DNA of 64,000 bases from Campanula takesimana (Eukaryota > Streptophyta > Magnoliopsida > Asterales > Campanulaceae): NCBI GenBank assembly GCA_026119855.1, contig JAOWBW010001626.1, positions 310,001-374,000 on the forward strand. The letters run 5' to 3'. Each line of letters begins with the position of its first letter. Within the stretch, counting starts at the first letter, position 1. Shown here in pieces: positions 54,781-64,000 of this stretch. The translations under genes and the position numbers were made by a program. A model generated the notes under the pieces. It worked only from the letters and a program-made list of their open reading frames with translations, was not told the DNA's origin and did not search any database.

Positions 54781-55385
54781 CTTAGATGCAATTGAAATGA
54801 ATGAATACAAAATATGAAATTGGGGAAAATGGCTTTTCCGAAATTGAAACAAAAATATGAAATTGGGGGAAAAGGGTATCTGGAGATTGAATGAAAACTA
54901 TGGAATTGGAGAAAAGGGTTTCTGATTAGAAAAGAGAGTGATGAACGAAGAGAAATAGAGTAGAGTGAGTTTCCTTAATAGGGTTTCCATCCTTGATATG
55001 ACCGTTACACGCGGCAATCTTTGTGAACGTTAGGACAAGGACGCGGCAATTTCGAATTTCAATATCCGGCCGGTGCCATTTAACGGCGGGAGTGCCGGGA
55101 TTGCTCCTGCTCTTCTTTTGTTGGAAGGCGAAGCCCGAAATTGCACATTCGGCCCAACCCGAAAAGTTTACAAACCCAATTTTTCTATTACAGTACTTAA
55201 ATAATAAGTTTGCTTGAAGAAGAAAAAAAACAAAACAAAATATGAAAACAAAATACAAAGTAACTTTGCTTCCATAATGTCAATAATTTTTCCATAATTG
55301 GCATCTTTGTTTTTAAATTAAAAAACAATGAAAGGATATTTAATCACTGTTAATTTTTCAATTAAAATTCAATGAAACTGCTGAC
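54781..55385 (-). promoter_or_regulatory. 5' leader and upstream region of PP2C copy C
   Basis: Matches the upstream region of copy B apart from short indels in the leader, including a duplicated AAATATGAAATTGGGG phrase. Contains the two ATTGCCGCGT-type motifs on the minus strand. Confidence 0.5.
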
Positions 55386-55388
55386 TAA

Positions 55389-55610
55389 GGTTGCGTTAGT
55401 GCTTGATGCTTAATAGAATGTAGGGTAGTTGAGCGCTACATGTCGAGTGTTGATTGGGACTCTTATTCGTTAAGTAAGGATAACGATTCTCAATCATTAA
55501 GAGGGTGTTGAACATATTCATGTTGGATGAAAGAATTAAATTATTGCATCCTACCTCCAAATTATTCTACATTCTATTAAAGATCAAGCACTTGTGCGTC
55601 AAACGCAACC
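55389..55610. mobile_element. Tourist/Harbinger-type MITE, unit 2
   Basis: Same as 47,046-47,267; TAA at both flanks (55,386-55,388; 55,611-55,613). Confidence 0.75.
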
Positions 55611-55613
55611 TAA

Positions 55614-56714
55614 CCTAAGTATTGATTAGAAAAATTGTAAATTACATAAATATATTTGACCACTGTTAATTTTTCGATAAAAATTGATGAAATGCTAATT
55701 GTTGATTTGGATAAGAATTTAAATCACATGGAAAACATAGCAATGTGGGATTGCCAATGCGTGGCAAATGAAATGAATTGCCACTTTTTGTATTGTTAAT
55801 TTGAATAATTTTGTGTGTTGTTTTGATACAAATAATGAAAAAAACTATATATATCACACGCTTTTTTTTTCTTAATTTAGTTTTTTTTTTGATAATTTAT
55901 AGAAATACAAATTATAATGAAAATGAGCCAAAAATTTAAGTTTATAATACTAAATAAAAGTTTAAAAAGATAAAAGTGAAGTAAAAAATTATTAACTGAA
56001 TGGAAGATCAAAATAAGAAAAGCATAACAATTGCGGATTGCATGAAATTTTTTTGCTTTAACCCGTATAGCACCCCATACCTGGAAAGCTAGTTCCATTT
56101 AACTTTTTATTGTCCAATATAAGTGAATTTGGCTGAATATTGATATCAATCTAATTATCTTAGTGAAATTTTAAAATCGCAATTGATTAATTGTTAATTG
56201 ATTTATCAATAACAATTTTTAGAATTATGTTGAAAAGATCAAGTTGACATTTATATTTGATTAAAGTTCGACCAACAAAATTCAATTGGAGATTTTACTT
56301 TCGCCCAACAAAATATGTCGTGGAAGTGCACATATTAACTCAAAAAATTATTTGGGTGAAAATTGAATTTTCATATAATGATAGTAAAAGTAGTTATTTA
56401 TGTTACAAGACTATTTATCCCAAGAAAATTCATTCTCCCCCTTCTATCAACTTCATCTAACTTAAATGACTAGTATTTACCTTACATCTCTAGAGGGACC
56501 AATGTATTTGGAATGTGGTGATGACATTTAGGGGGTAAAATAGTCATTTACATCACATAAAATTGACAGAGAAGAAGTAAATGATGAAAAATATAGGATG
56601 ATATTGAATATATATATCGACCATTAGTATAAGACCTAATGTGCATCCACAATAAGTTGAAAGTGAAAAAAATAAGCAAGACATACATCTTCGACCATCC
56701 TTGTAAAATAGAAA
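55614..56714. other. AT-rich spacer of unit 2
   Basis: Counterpart of 47,268-48,376; no gene seen. Confidence 0.6.
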
Positions 56715-58072
56715 GGGCTATCGACATTCTAAACCACTGTACTTTGATTAAGTTGTCGATTAACCCACCCTTGTTTTTTTTATAGCAGTTTTAACCATCC
56801 AACTTCATTTACGTTTTAAATAAACCTAAATGGCCTAACGACATCCAATAAAGTTAGAAAAACCTAACAAAACCTAACCTAATGTAACGCTAGTTAACGA
56901 GAATTAACTTGGACATAATTCTGTCTATACTAACCCTCTACTTGCACCCAAATCTGAAGCTCTCAATCAGCCTTGGAGAACTGCAGCTTGAAGAAAGAGT
57001 GAGCAATGGAAAGAGATTACATTATCTTCTTCTTCAACCTCTCACTCACACATGGGGAAAGAATAGCACCCAGCCCAGCATCAATTTACCGGCTTAGCAA
57101 TTTCTTCAATTTCGAAAATTTGAAGACACCCATCCATGAAGAAGAAGAAGGAACGGTATATTCAACCGGGAAAACGTGATTTTACAAACCCAGCTCAATT
57201 TCGAGCCTACCTGTTTCTTCAATTCAAGCTCTAATTTCTTCATTTCTTCAATTTCGCGCCCTAATTTCCTCAATTTCAAGCCCTAATCTTTTCAATTCAA
57301 ACCCTAATTTCTTCATTTTCTTCGATTTTGATTCGGTTGATGGCTTAAAGTCATTAGGGAAGATCTGGTAATGACGGTAGCCATTGACGAGGCTAAGAAC
57401 TCGAAATTTGAAGAGGAATATTTCTTACCAAATTTATATATCGGGGAGGCGACCGGAGATGAAGGCAGCCGAGGCAGCGGATTCCACAGTGTGAGTTTGG
57501 CAAGGCGGGGTAGGGTTTGAGAGGGAGAGGGAAAGGATTTTGGTGCTCTGGGAATGATGATCTGGAAAGGTACGGGTAGAGTAGTGTTGTAGGGATGGTG
57601 AGATAATGGCGGTGGCGTAAGATGGTCGCAAAATGGTAGTGGTGGCTAGATGGTAGCGGTGGGATGATGGTGGTGGTTTTGGGTGGCGGAGAAAATGGTG
57701 GTGGGGGATTATGCTAGAGGTTGAAGATAAAGAAATATTTACATGTGGACCCCTAATCTATGATTTTTAGCACTTGAAATTAAAATAATAGCAAGTGAAA
57801 TTTCTTTTCACCTGGAAATGACATATTTGCCCTCGTTAAAACTCACGTATTTCACACATGGTGCCCATTTTGTTATTTTCTTAACTCTCGTTAACTAGCG
57901 TTACATTAGGTTAGGTTTTGTTAGGTTTTTTTAACAATATTGGATGTCGTTAGGCCATTTGGGTTTATTAAAAACGTAAATGAAGTTGGATGGTTAAAAC
58001 TGCTAAAAAAAACCAAGGGTGGGTTAATCGACAACTTAATCAAAGTACAGTGGTTTAGAATGACGATAGGCC
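56715..58072. mobile_element. MULE-type element (1,358 bp), unit 2 copy
   Basis: Same ends and the same AAATAGAAA duplication (56,706-56,714; 58,073-58,081) as 48,377-49,740, so the insertion predates the unit 1/unit 2 duplication. A few short indels distinguish the copies, for example in the GAGGGAGAGG run. Confidence 0.92.
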
Positions 58073-58113
58073 AAATAGAAATGAGAATTATTACAAATAT
58101 AAGTAACAGAGCA

Positions 58114-58335
58114 GTCCCTCCGTCCAAAACTAATCGCTACTTATTTTCGTTGTGGGCGTCAAATACTAATTGCTACTTACCTAAAATGTTCAATTTTCTC
58201 TCTCCTACCCACTTATAACAACTATCCACTACTTATTTTCTCTCTCTTGCTCACTCACAACACTTACTTTTCCAACATATTTTCTTAATCCCCTTGTATT
58301 CACATTTAGTTGCAATAAGTTTGGGACGGAGGGAG
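58114..58335. mobile_element. Stowaway-type MITE, unit 2
   Basis: Positional copy of 49,782-50,004. Confidence 0.82.
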
Positions 58336-58960
58336 TACTAAGAAAATATTATGCAAGGAAACAAACTTACTACCCTCCCATTGTCCCAGAAAAAATGTCT
58401 TAGTTTACAAGTTAATGTTTTTAAGCTTTTAGTTGTGTTTCCTAAATTGTCTCAATCTATTTATATGCGTAGCGTAAAGTGACACATATTGTGACATTGT
58501 AACGTTTGTGCCTATTATTAGAATAAGTAGTATAGGAAGATCACCAAACTTCATACCCTATTTTTCATAAGATGACATTTATTTTGGGACAAACAAAAAT
58601 GAAAAATAAGACATTTATTTCGAAACAGAAATAAATACTTTCTCTTGTCTGTCTTGTAAAATAGATGTTGCAGTTGTTCGTTTGAAGCATGATAAAATTA
58701 TACTAACATTATTTATTTTATTATCAATGAAATTTAGCTAACATGACATAAACATAAACTCTTGTTTTTCTTCCAAAAAAAATTTAAATAGAATTGGATA
58801 TACCTTTTTATATAAAAAAATATTTTTTATATTTAAAAATATGATACTCAAATTAGATAGGGATGAAATAATGTTTGGGCTGAGCAGATTCAGCATTGAC
58901 TGGCCGGTCAATAATATTCCACCGAAATTAGGTGTGCTGAACAAGTAATATTCTGATGAT
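58336..58960. other. AT-rich spacer of unit 2
   Basis: Counterpart of 50,005-50,629; nothing recognised. Confidence 0.5.
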
Positions 58961-60684
58961 GAGGTGGTCTCTTGTGAGAACATTTAAATCCGTCTCATAG
59001 AAAAGACGGGTCGACCCATGACCCGTGTAGAACATTCTCCGCGAAGCGTAGGATCTAGGGATGGCAATGGGTCGGGTTCGGATCGGATCAGACCTGATCC
59101 GAATCAGATCCGAACTCTAGGAGCTCTTGACCGAACCCGATCTGATCCGAAATTCTCTGATCCGAACCCCGATCCGATCCGAGGCTATCATTTCTTTCCA
59201 CTTGTTAACTCAGCACAACAACATCCCTGAGTAAAAAGAAAAAAAAAGATAGCGATGATTACCAGACTAGAGCTCGAAACAGGCGATGGTGACGGGAAAA
59301 GCATTTAATCAGTATCAGAAGACCACAACAATGGAATTGTACAGAATCAAAAGGAAAGAATGAAGCCCTAAATATGAAATCAGGGAAAGTGAGAGATTGG
59401 AGTTAGTCGTTTATCTTAGTGAGCAGGAGATGGCGATGGGACAAGGACGGGACGGCGACGGTGAAGACGAAGGCGACAACCACCGCGGGATGGAGACGGC
59501 GACGACGCTTGTCTTCTCAATGGAACGGCCGAACGAACAAAGAAGCAACTGGCAATTGAATTGGAGAGAATGAAGCGGCTTGTTTCAGACTGAACCCTAA
59601 TTTTCTTATATATAGGTAGGTTTTAAAGTGTAAATATTAAGAATAGAAGGGGCAATACTAAAAAAAAAATTAAAAACCATATGTTTCGGGTCGGGTCGGA
59701 TCGGAGGCATCGACCGAACCCGAACCCGAACCCGCTCGAATAATAAAATTGTATATTGAACCCTATATTTTCGTATCAAATTGCCCCCGGAACGGATCGG
59801 GTTCGGACAAATTGTCATCCCTAATCTCAACCCATGCTCTACTCAAAATCTGCCACGTGGCAGCGACCCATTGGCCCAATTTTTTTTTTTCCCCAGGAAA
59901 AAAAAAACCGTTTTTTTTATTTTTATTTTTATTATATATATATATTTTTTGACTGTTTTTTTTGTTTGCCAAAAGTAATACTTAATACAACTAAATGTAA
60001 CAACTGTGTTACTTATAAAGTAACATTATTTATAAGTAAACGTAACACCAGTTTTACAAAAAAATTAGCTCATTTTACTCATCTTTCAACTGTAATACTA
60101 ACTATAAATACGTGTAATACTAACAATAACTAAATGTAATTATTTTTATACTGAAATGTAATAGTGTTTTTTCAAAATATTTTTTTTATTTTTTAGTATT
60201 TTGATTTTATTTTTTAAAAGAAAGTAACATTTGAAAAATAACAACTTATATACATGAATGTAATTATTTTTACAAGTAAATGTAACACTTTAGTAGATGA
60301 AATTGTAACAGATTTCTATAGATAATTTAATACTTTTACATGTATCATGATAAATTAAACCCATTGTAACTTATTATTTGAAAACATATAGATATACTAT
60401 TATACAAGTAAACGTAACTGTTTTATAATGTTATTATACAAGTAAAATGTAACATTCGTTTATAAAAATTGTTACTTTCTTATTTTTACAATGTTACAAA
60501 CACAAGTGTTTTTAGTTCTAAAGTGTAAATAGTTGAATTATTATTTTTCTATACATATGTGTTACAATTATGTATAAACACTGTTACATATAAGTAACAC
60601 GTTCGTTACATTTTAGTTGTAATAAATATTACTTTTGGCAAACGAAGAAAACATAAAAAAAAAACACTGTTACTTTTCTGTATA

Positions 60685-60942
60685 CTCCCTCTGTCCCAGC
60701 TCACTTGACACCTTTTGACCAAAACTGGTCAATTTAAGGTCGGTTTGACCAACACTTTATAAAAATATTTATGATCCGAAGAAAAATTAAAAAAATGTAA
60801 AATGATCACCATTAAAAATCCTCTCAATAACATTTTTTAATTTTTTTTTGGAACGTAAATATTTCTATAAAGTGTTGGTCAAACCGACCTTAAGTTGACC
60901 AGTTTTGGTCAAAAGGTGTCAAGTGAGCTGGGACAGAGGGAG
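60685..60942. mobile_element. Stowaway-type MITE nested in the GTAAC element, unit 2
   Basis: Positional copy of 52,327-52,583. Confidence 0.9.
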
Positions 60943-61016
60943 TATATGTATTACTTTTATGCATACAAACTGTTACATATAAGTAACACGTTTGTTGCAT
61001 TTAGTTATAGTAACTA

Positions 61017-61322
61017 CTCCCTCCGTCCCATTTGAAGCTTCACCATTTTGGTGATGACACACAAATTAAAAAAAGTGATGAGTGTAAGAAAAGGTCGTGA
61101 GAGGGAAGAAGTTAATTGGTATGACAAGTGAGACCTACAATTTAAATATGTGAGAGTGAAAAGTTAGTGGTATGACAAGTGGGCCCATAATTTAAGTATG
61201 TGAGAGGAAGAGATGAGTGGGTATGACAAGTGGGACCTACATTTATTAACATTTTAGGAAAGGGTGAAGCTTCTAACGGGATATCTATTTGGGTAAAAGG
61301 TAAAGCTTCAAATGGGATGAAG
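61017..61322. mobile_element. Second nested Stowaway-type MITE, unit 2
   Basis: Positional copy of 52,658-52,962. Confidence 0.85.
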
Positions 61323-61490
61323 TATACTTTTGACAAACCAAAGAAAACCAAAAAAATATATATATAAAAAAAAATTATATTATAAAAGAAATGTCTGTGA
61401 GTCATAAATCCGGGTCATGGGTCAAAAATGACCCGTTTTTACTATGAGACGGGTCATAGTGTTCTCGTACAAGTTTTTGTGTATTATGAT

Positions 61491-61775
61491 AGGCCAAATT
61501 GACAGTAATCAGCCGGATTAGCAAACACGAAATTGGCGCGTCCCTGTGCTACCGTCACAAAACTTGGCGCGTACAACGGTCATAAGGAAGGAAACCCTAT
61601 TAAGGAAACTCACTCCACTCTACTTCACTTCATTCATTTCTCTCTCTAAAATCAGAAACCCTTTTCTCTCAATTCCATATTCTTGATTCAGTCTCCAGAG
61701 ACCCTTTTCCCCCAACTCCATATTTTGATTAATCGCTACAAACCCTTTTCCCCAATTCCTTAACTTTGAAGAAAC
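61491..61775 (+). pseudogene. Relic promoter and 5' leader of a plus-strand PP2C copy, unit 2
   Basis: Counterpart of 53,121-53,410, nearly identical; no coding sequence follows. Confidence 0.78.
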
Positions 61776-61820
61776 ACTCTGCCAAAACTTGAGGCAAAAA
61801 AAACTTGAGGCAAAAAGCTA

Positions 61821-61999
61821 CTCCCTCCGTCCCAAAATGATCTTCTCATTTGCCGTTATTCATTGTCCCAAAAAGTTCTTCCGTTCTCTACAATTTAAGC
61901 TTAAAAGTCCACAAACAAAGCATGGCTAGTGAAGCAAGTGTTCATATCCTTAAAAAGTTTGAATAGTCAAACACGAAGATCATTATGGGACGAAGGGAG
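61821..61999. mobile_element. Stowaway-type MITE, unit 2
   Basis: Positional copy of 53,454-53,632. Confidence 0.85.
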
Positions 62000-62418
62000 T
62001 ATGTAATAATAATCGGGGTTGAGGAATGTTACAGGTTTTGTTGAAAAAAAGAAGAAAAAACATTGAGAAGATGGATCAACTTATCTTGAATAGTCTCTCA
62101 TTTTGGGATATGCAGATTTTATGGTCATCTTTCTTTTTTTACTTTTATTTCTTACTTATCACGCTCGAGGACCACAAATACTGCTGCGCGCGCACACACA
62201 CAAACACATAGTTCTACACAGGACTAAACAATATTCAAATGCAACACAGATTTATAAAGACTTGAAATATGAATATATTAACTACAATTGAAGCTGAAGC
62301 TTAAACCTATCCTTTACAAGGCATGCCTATGTACCTTACAAAATAATTGATCAATGAATGATACATCAGTTTCAAAAGAACGTAAAAATCAGCAAAATTA
62401 ACTAACTCGAGCGCAGCC

Positions 62419-63146
62419 TCAGTCCTCAGGCCCAATGTATGCAACAACCACAGTTATATCATCACACTTTCCACCCACATGATCAAACCCTGCCTTAACT
62501 GAAGCTCTCTGGAAAGGGCTAAAATAAGTTTCATCCTCCGCTCTTTTCAAAGCGTACCGAGCTATGATGTCAGCTAAAACCTCAGGCGAATCAAGCTCTC
62601 CTTCCATAAACATTTGCTCCAAAACCTCAATTTCATACCCATATACATTATCAAACAATCCATCAGTTCCGGCCACCACAATATCTCCACACTTTACCGG
62701 AACCATAAGTTCCATGGCAGAGCACATACAAGTTTTCCCGAGTTGAGATGGGGAACTATACACAATCTTTCCACCACGAATCAAGAGAAACCCATTGTTA
62801 CCATGATTGGCAGCGTGCAAGTAATTGGCATTACAACAGTTTTTGAGGGCTAAAATGAGAGCAGAAGATGATGATGAGCCTTGGGATTTGGAATTGAGAA
62901 AGGCTTGGTTGAGAACAAGGATAGGGTCAACATTCTGGCCCTCTCGATAGTTATGGCAAATGGACAAGACAGAATTAGCCATTAATTCAAGAGGGTATTG
63001 GCTTGAATTGTTAGAGCAGTATCAGCGAGTCCGAGTGTATTATTTTCTTGGCAGATGAAGTGGGCATCTTCATTAGATTGATCGTTGTTGGGTATGTAAG
63101 AGGCTCCGGCCATCATCTTCAATCCGTTTCCAGTAGTCACCATCAT
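62419..63146 (-). pseudogene. PP2C-family copy D, frameshifted
   Basis: Reads like copy C from MMVTTGNG (63,146) through NEDAHFI to LGLAD. It then has one base fewer than copy C (AGCAGTATC against AGCAAGTATC at about 63,016 on the plus strand), which shifts the frame in the same active-site loop. Downstream, from MANSVLSICHN (62,982) to GPED, the frame is open and matches copies B and C. As written it encodes no full phosphatase; an N-terminally short protein from 62,982 would lack both N-terminal metal sites. Confidence 0.85.
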
Positions 63147-63789
63147 CTTAGATGAAATGAAAGGCTTTTCCGAAATTGAAATAAAAATATGAAATTGGGG
63201 GAAAAGGGTATGTAATCGAAATATGGATTCAGGGGAAAAGGGTATCTGGAGATTGAATGAAAACTATGGAATTGGAGAAAAGGGTTTCTGATTCAAGAGA
63301 GAGAGAAAGAGTGATGAACGAAGAGAAATAGAGTAGAGTGAGTTTACTTAATAGGTTTCCATCCTTGATATGACCGTTAAACGCGGCAATCTTTGTGAAC
63401 GTTAGGACAAGGACGCGGCAATTTCGAATTTCAATATCCGGCCGGTGACGGAGACGTGATCATTTAACGGCGGGAGTGCCCCGGGATTGCTCCTGCTCTT
63501 CTTTTGTTGGAAGGCGAAGCCCGAAATTGCACATTCGGCCCAACCCGAAAAGTTTACAAACCCAATTTTTCTATTACAGTACTTAAATATTAAGTTTGCT
63601 TGAAGGAAAAAAAAAACAAAAAAAAAAACAAAAAATGAAAACAAAATACAATGTAACTTTGCTTCCATAATGTCAATAATTTTTCCATAATGCCAATAAT
63701 TGGCATCTTTGTTTTTAAATTAAAAAACAATGAAAGTATATTTAATCACTGTTGATTTTTCAATTAAAATCAATGAAACTGCTGACTAA
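63147..63789 (-). promoter_or_regulatory. 5' leader and upstream region of PP2C copy D
   Basis: Matches copies B and C but carries GACGGAGACGTGATCA inserted near 63,447 and a duplicated CATAATGCCAATAATT near 63,690. Confidence 0.5.
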
Positions 63790-63887
63790 GGTTGCGTTTG
63801 ATGCATCAAGCACTAGATGCTTGATGCTTAATAGAATGTAGGATAATTTGGAGGTAGGATGCACTTGATCACATTGAGCACTAGATG

Positions 63888-63940
63888 TCGTGTGATATCC
63901 CCATCCCACATCAGAAATATGTGGGAATTGAGCTGCTATA
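63888..63940 (+). promoter_or_regulatory. Possible snRNA-type promoter signature (USE-like plus TATA)
   Basis: ATCCCACATCAG resembles the plant upstream sequence element RTCCCACATCG. It is followed about 22 bp later by TATATAG, a spacing close to that of plant Pol III snRNA promoters. However, CCCACATcagaaatATGTGGG is also a hairpin found in repetitive LTR-like sequences, and the window ends too soon to see a transcript. Weak call. Confidence 0.2.
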
Positions 63941-64000
63941 TAGAAGGCCCATACACTCCTACTAAGCATCAAATCATCCATTGGACTTTTGGAGGCCTGT

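Larger units (their letters stand above)
58961..61481. mobile_element. Foldback MULE-like element with GTAAC motifs, unit 2 copy
   Basis: Counterpart of 50,630-53,111 with the same nested insertions: a word-repeat element at about 59,043-59,822 and Stowaways at 60,685 and 61,017. It is about 40 bp longer, mainly from small insertions (for example GGTGAAGACGAA near 59,460). Confidence 0.78.
53861..62230. repeat. Tandem segmental duplication, unit 2 (about 8.37 kb)
   Basis: Repeats unit 1 from end to end in the same orientation, including every nested transposon. Indels relative to unit 1 are mostly in homopolymers and short motifs. Confidence 0.92.
62231..63850. repeat. Tandem segmental duplication, unit 3 (truncated)
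   Basis: Repeats the start of units 1 and 2 (PP2C gene, leader, upstream region). Homology to the other units is lost inside the Tourist-like MITE that begins at 63,790; beyond about 63,850 the sequence is different. Confidence 0.88.

Noticed and set aside
54781..54852. N-terminal extension of PP2C copy C to a Met at 54,852
   Set aside because: The extra 24 residues come from leader sequence that is out of frame or interrupted in copies B and D; MMVTTGNG is the shared start.

Overview
This window is nuclear DNA of a flowering plant, almost certainly a eudicot. It has one large spliced housekeeping gene with 28 short exons and GT-AG introns. It also has dense miniature transposons of the Stowaway type (ends CTCCCTCCGTCCC, TA target sites), LTR-retrotransposon debris, and a recent tandem duplication carrying protein phosphatase 2C genes. 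The order or family of the plant cannot be settled from the sequence alone.

Layout. 1-722: 3' part of an F-box gene. 723-20,160: gene-poor and transposon-rich. It holds Stowaway MITEs, MULE-like and foldback elements, a decayed copia pol (7.2-10.4 kb) split by a 1.5-kb solo LTR, a reverse-strand gypsy fragment (10.4-13.5 kb), a clean 1,075-bp solo LTR with a perfect 5-bp target duplication (14,088-15,162), and a 2.2-kb foldback element made of hierarchical palindromes between two TA microsatellites (16.8-19.1 kb). 20,164-42,002: a complete gene for the plant CLU/FRIENDLY (FMT) mitochondrial-clustering protein. I reconstructed all 28 exons by hand, giving 1,423 residues with all splice phases consistent. 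Its introns hold at least 14 Stowaway-type MITEs and a MULE-type MITE; one Stowaway lies 2 nt inside a splice donor.

42,380-63,850: a tandem segmental duplication with a period of about 8.35 kb (corresponding points differ by 8,326-8,367 bp). Each unit carries a minus-strand, single-exon PP2C-like gene (45,726-46,442; 54,052-54,780; 62,419-63,146). An older, partly deleted unit at the left carries a plus-strand PP2C pseudogene (43,490-43,956). The later units keep only the promoter and 5'-leader of that convergent plus-strand gene. The copies differ by small in-frame or frameshifting indels exactly in the loop that follows the metal-binding Asp of the active site. The oldest unit lacks a 1.36-kb MULE that sits in the younger units with a perfect 9-bp target duplication, so it serves as an empty-site control.

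Functionally, FMT governs mitochondrial distribution and association. The PP2C copies belong by sequence to the plant PP2C 55/80-like group, but their active-site loops look degraded. No CRISPR array, operon, tRNA or rRNA gene was seen. The most distinctive structures are the nested-palindrome foldback element, the PP2C array with its internal relative-dating markers, and two unusual splice sites in FMT.
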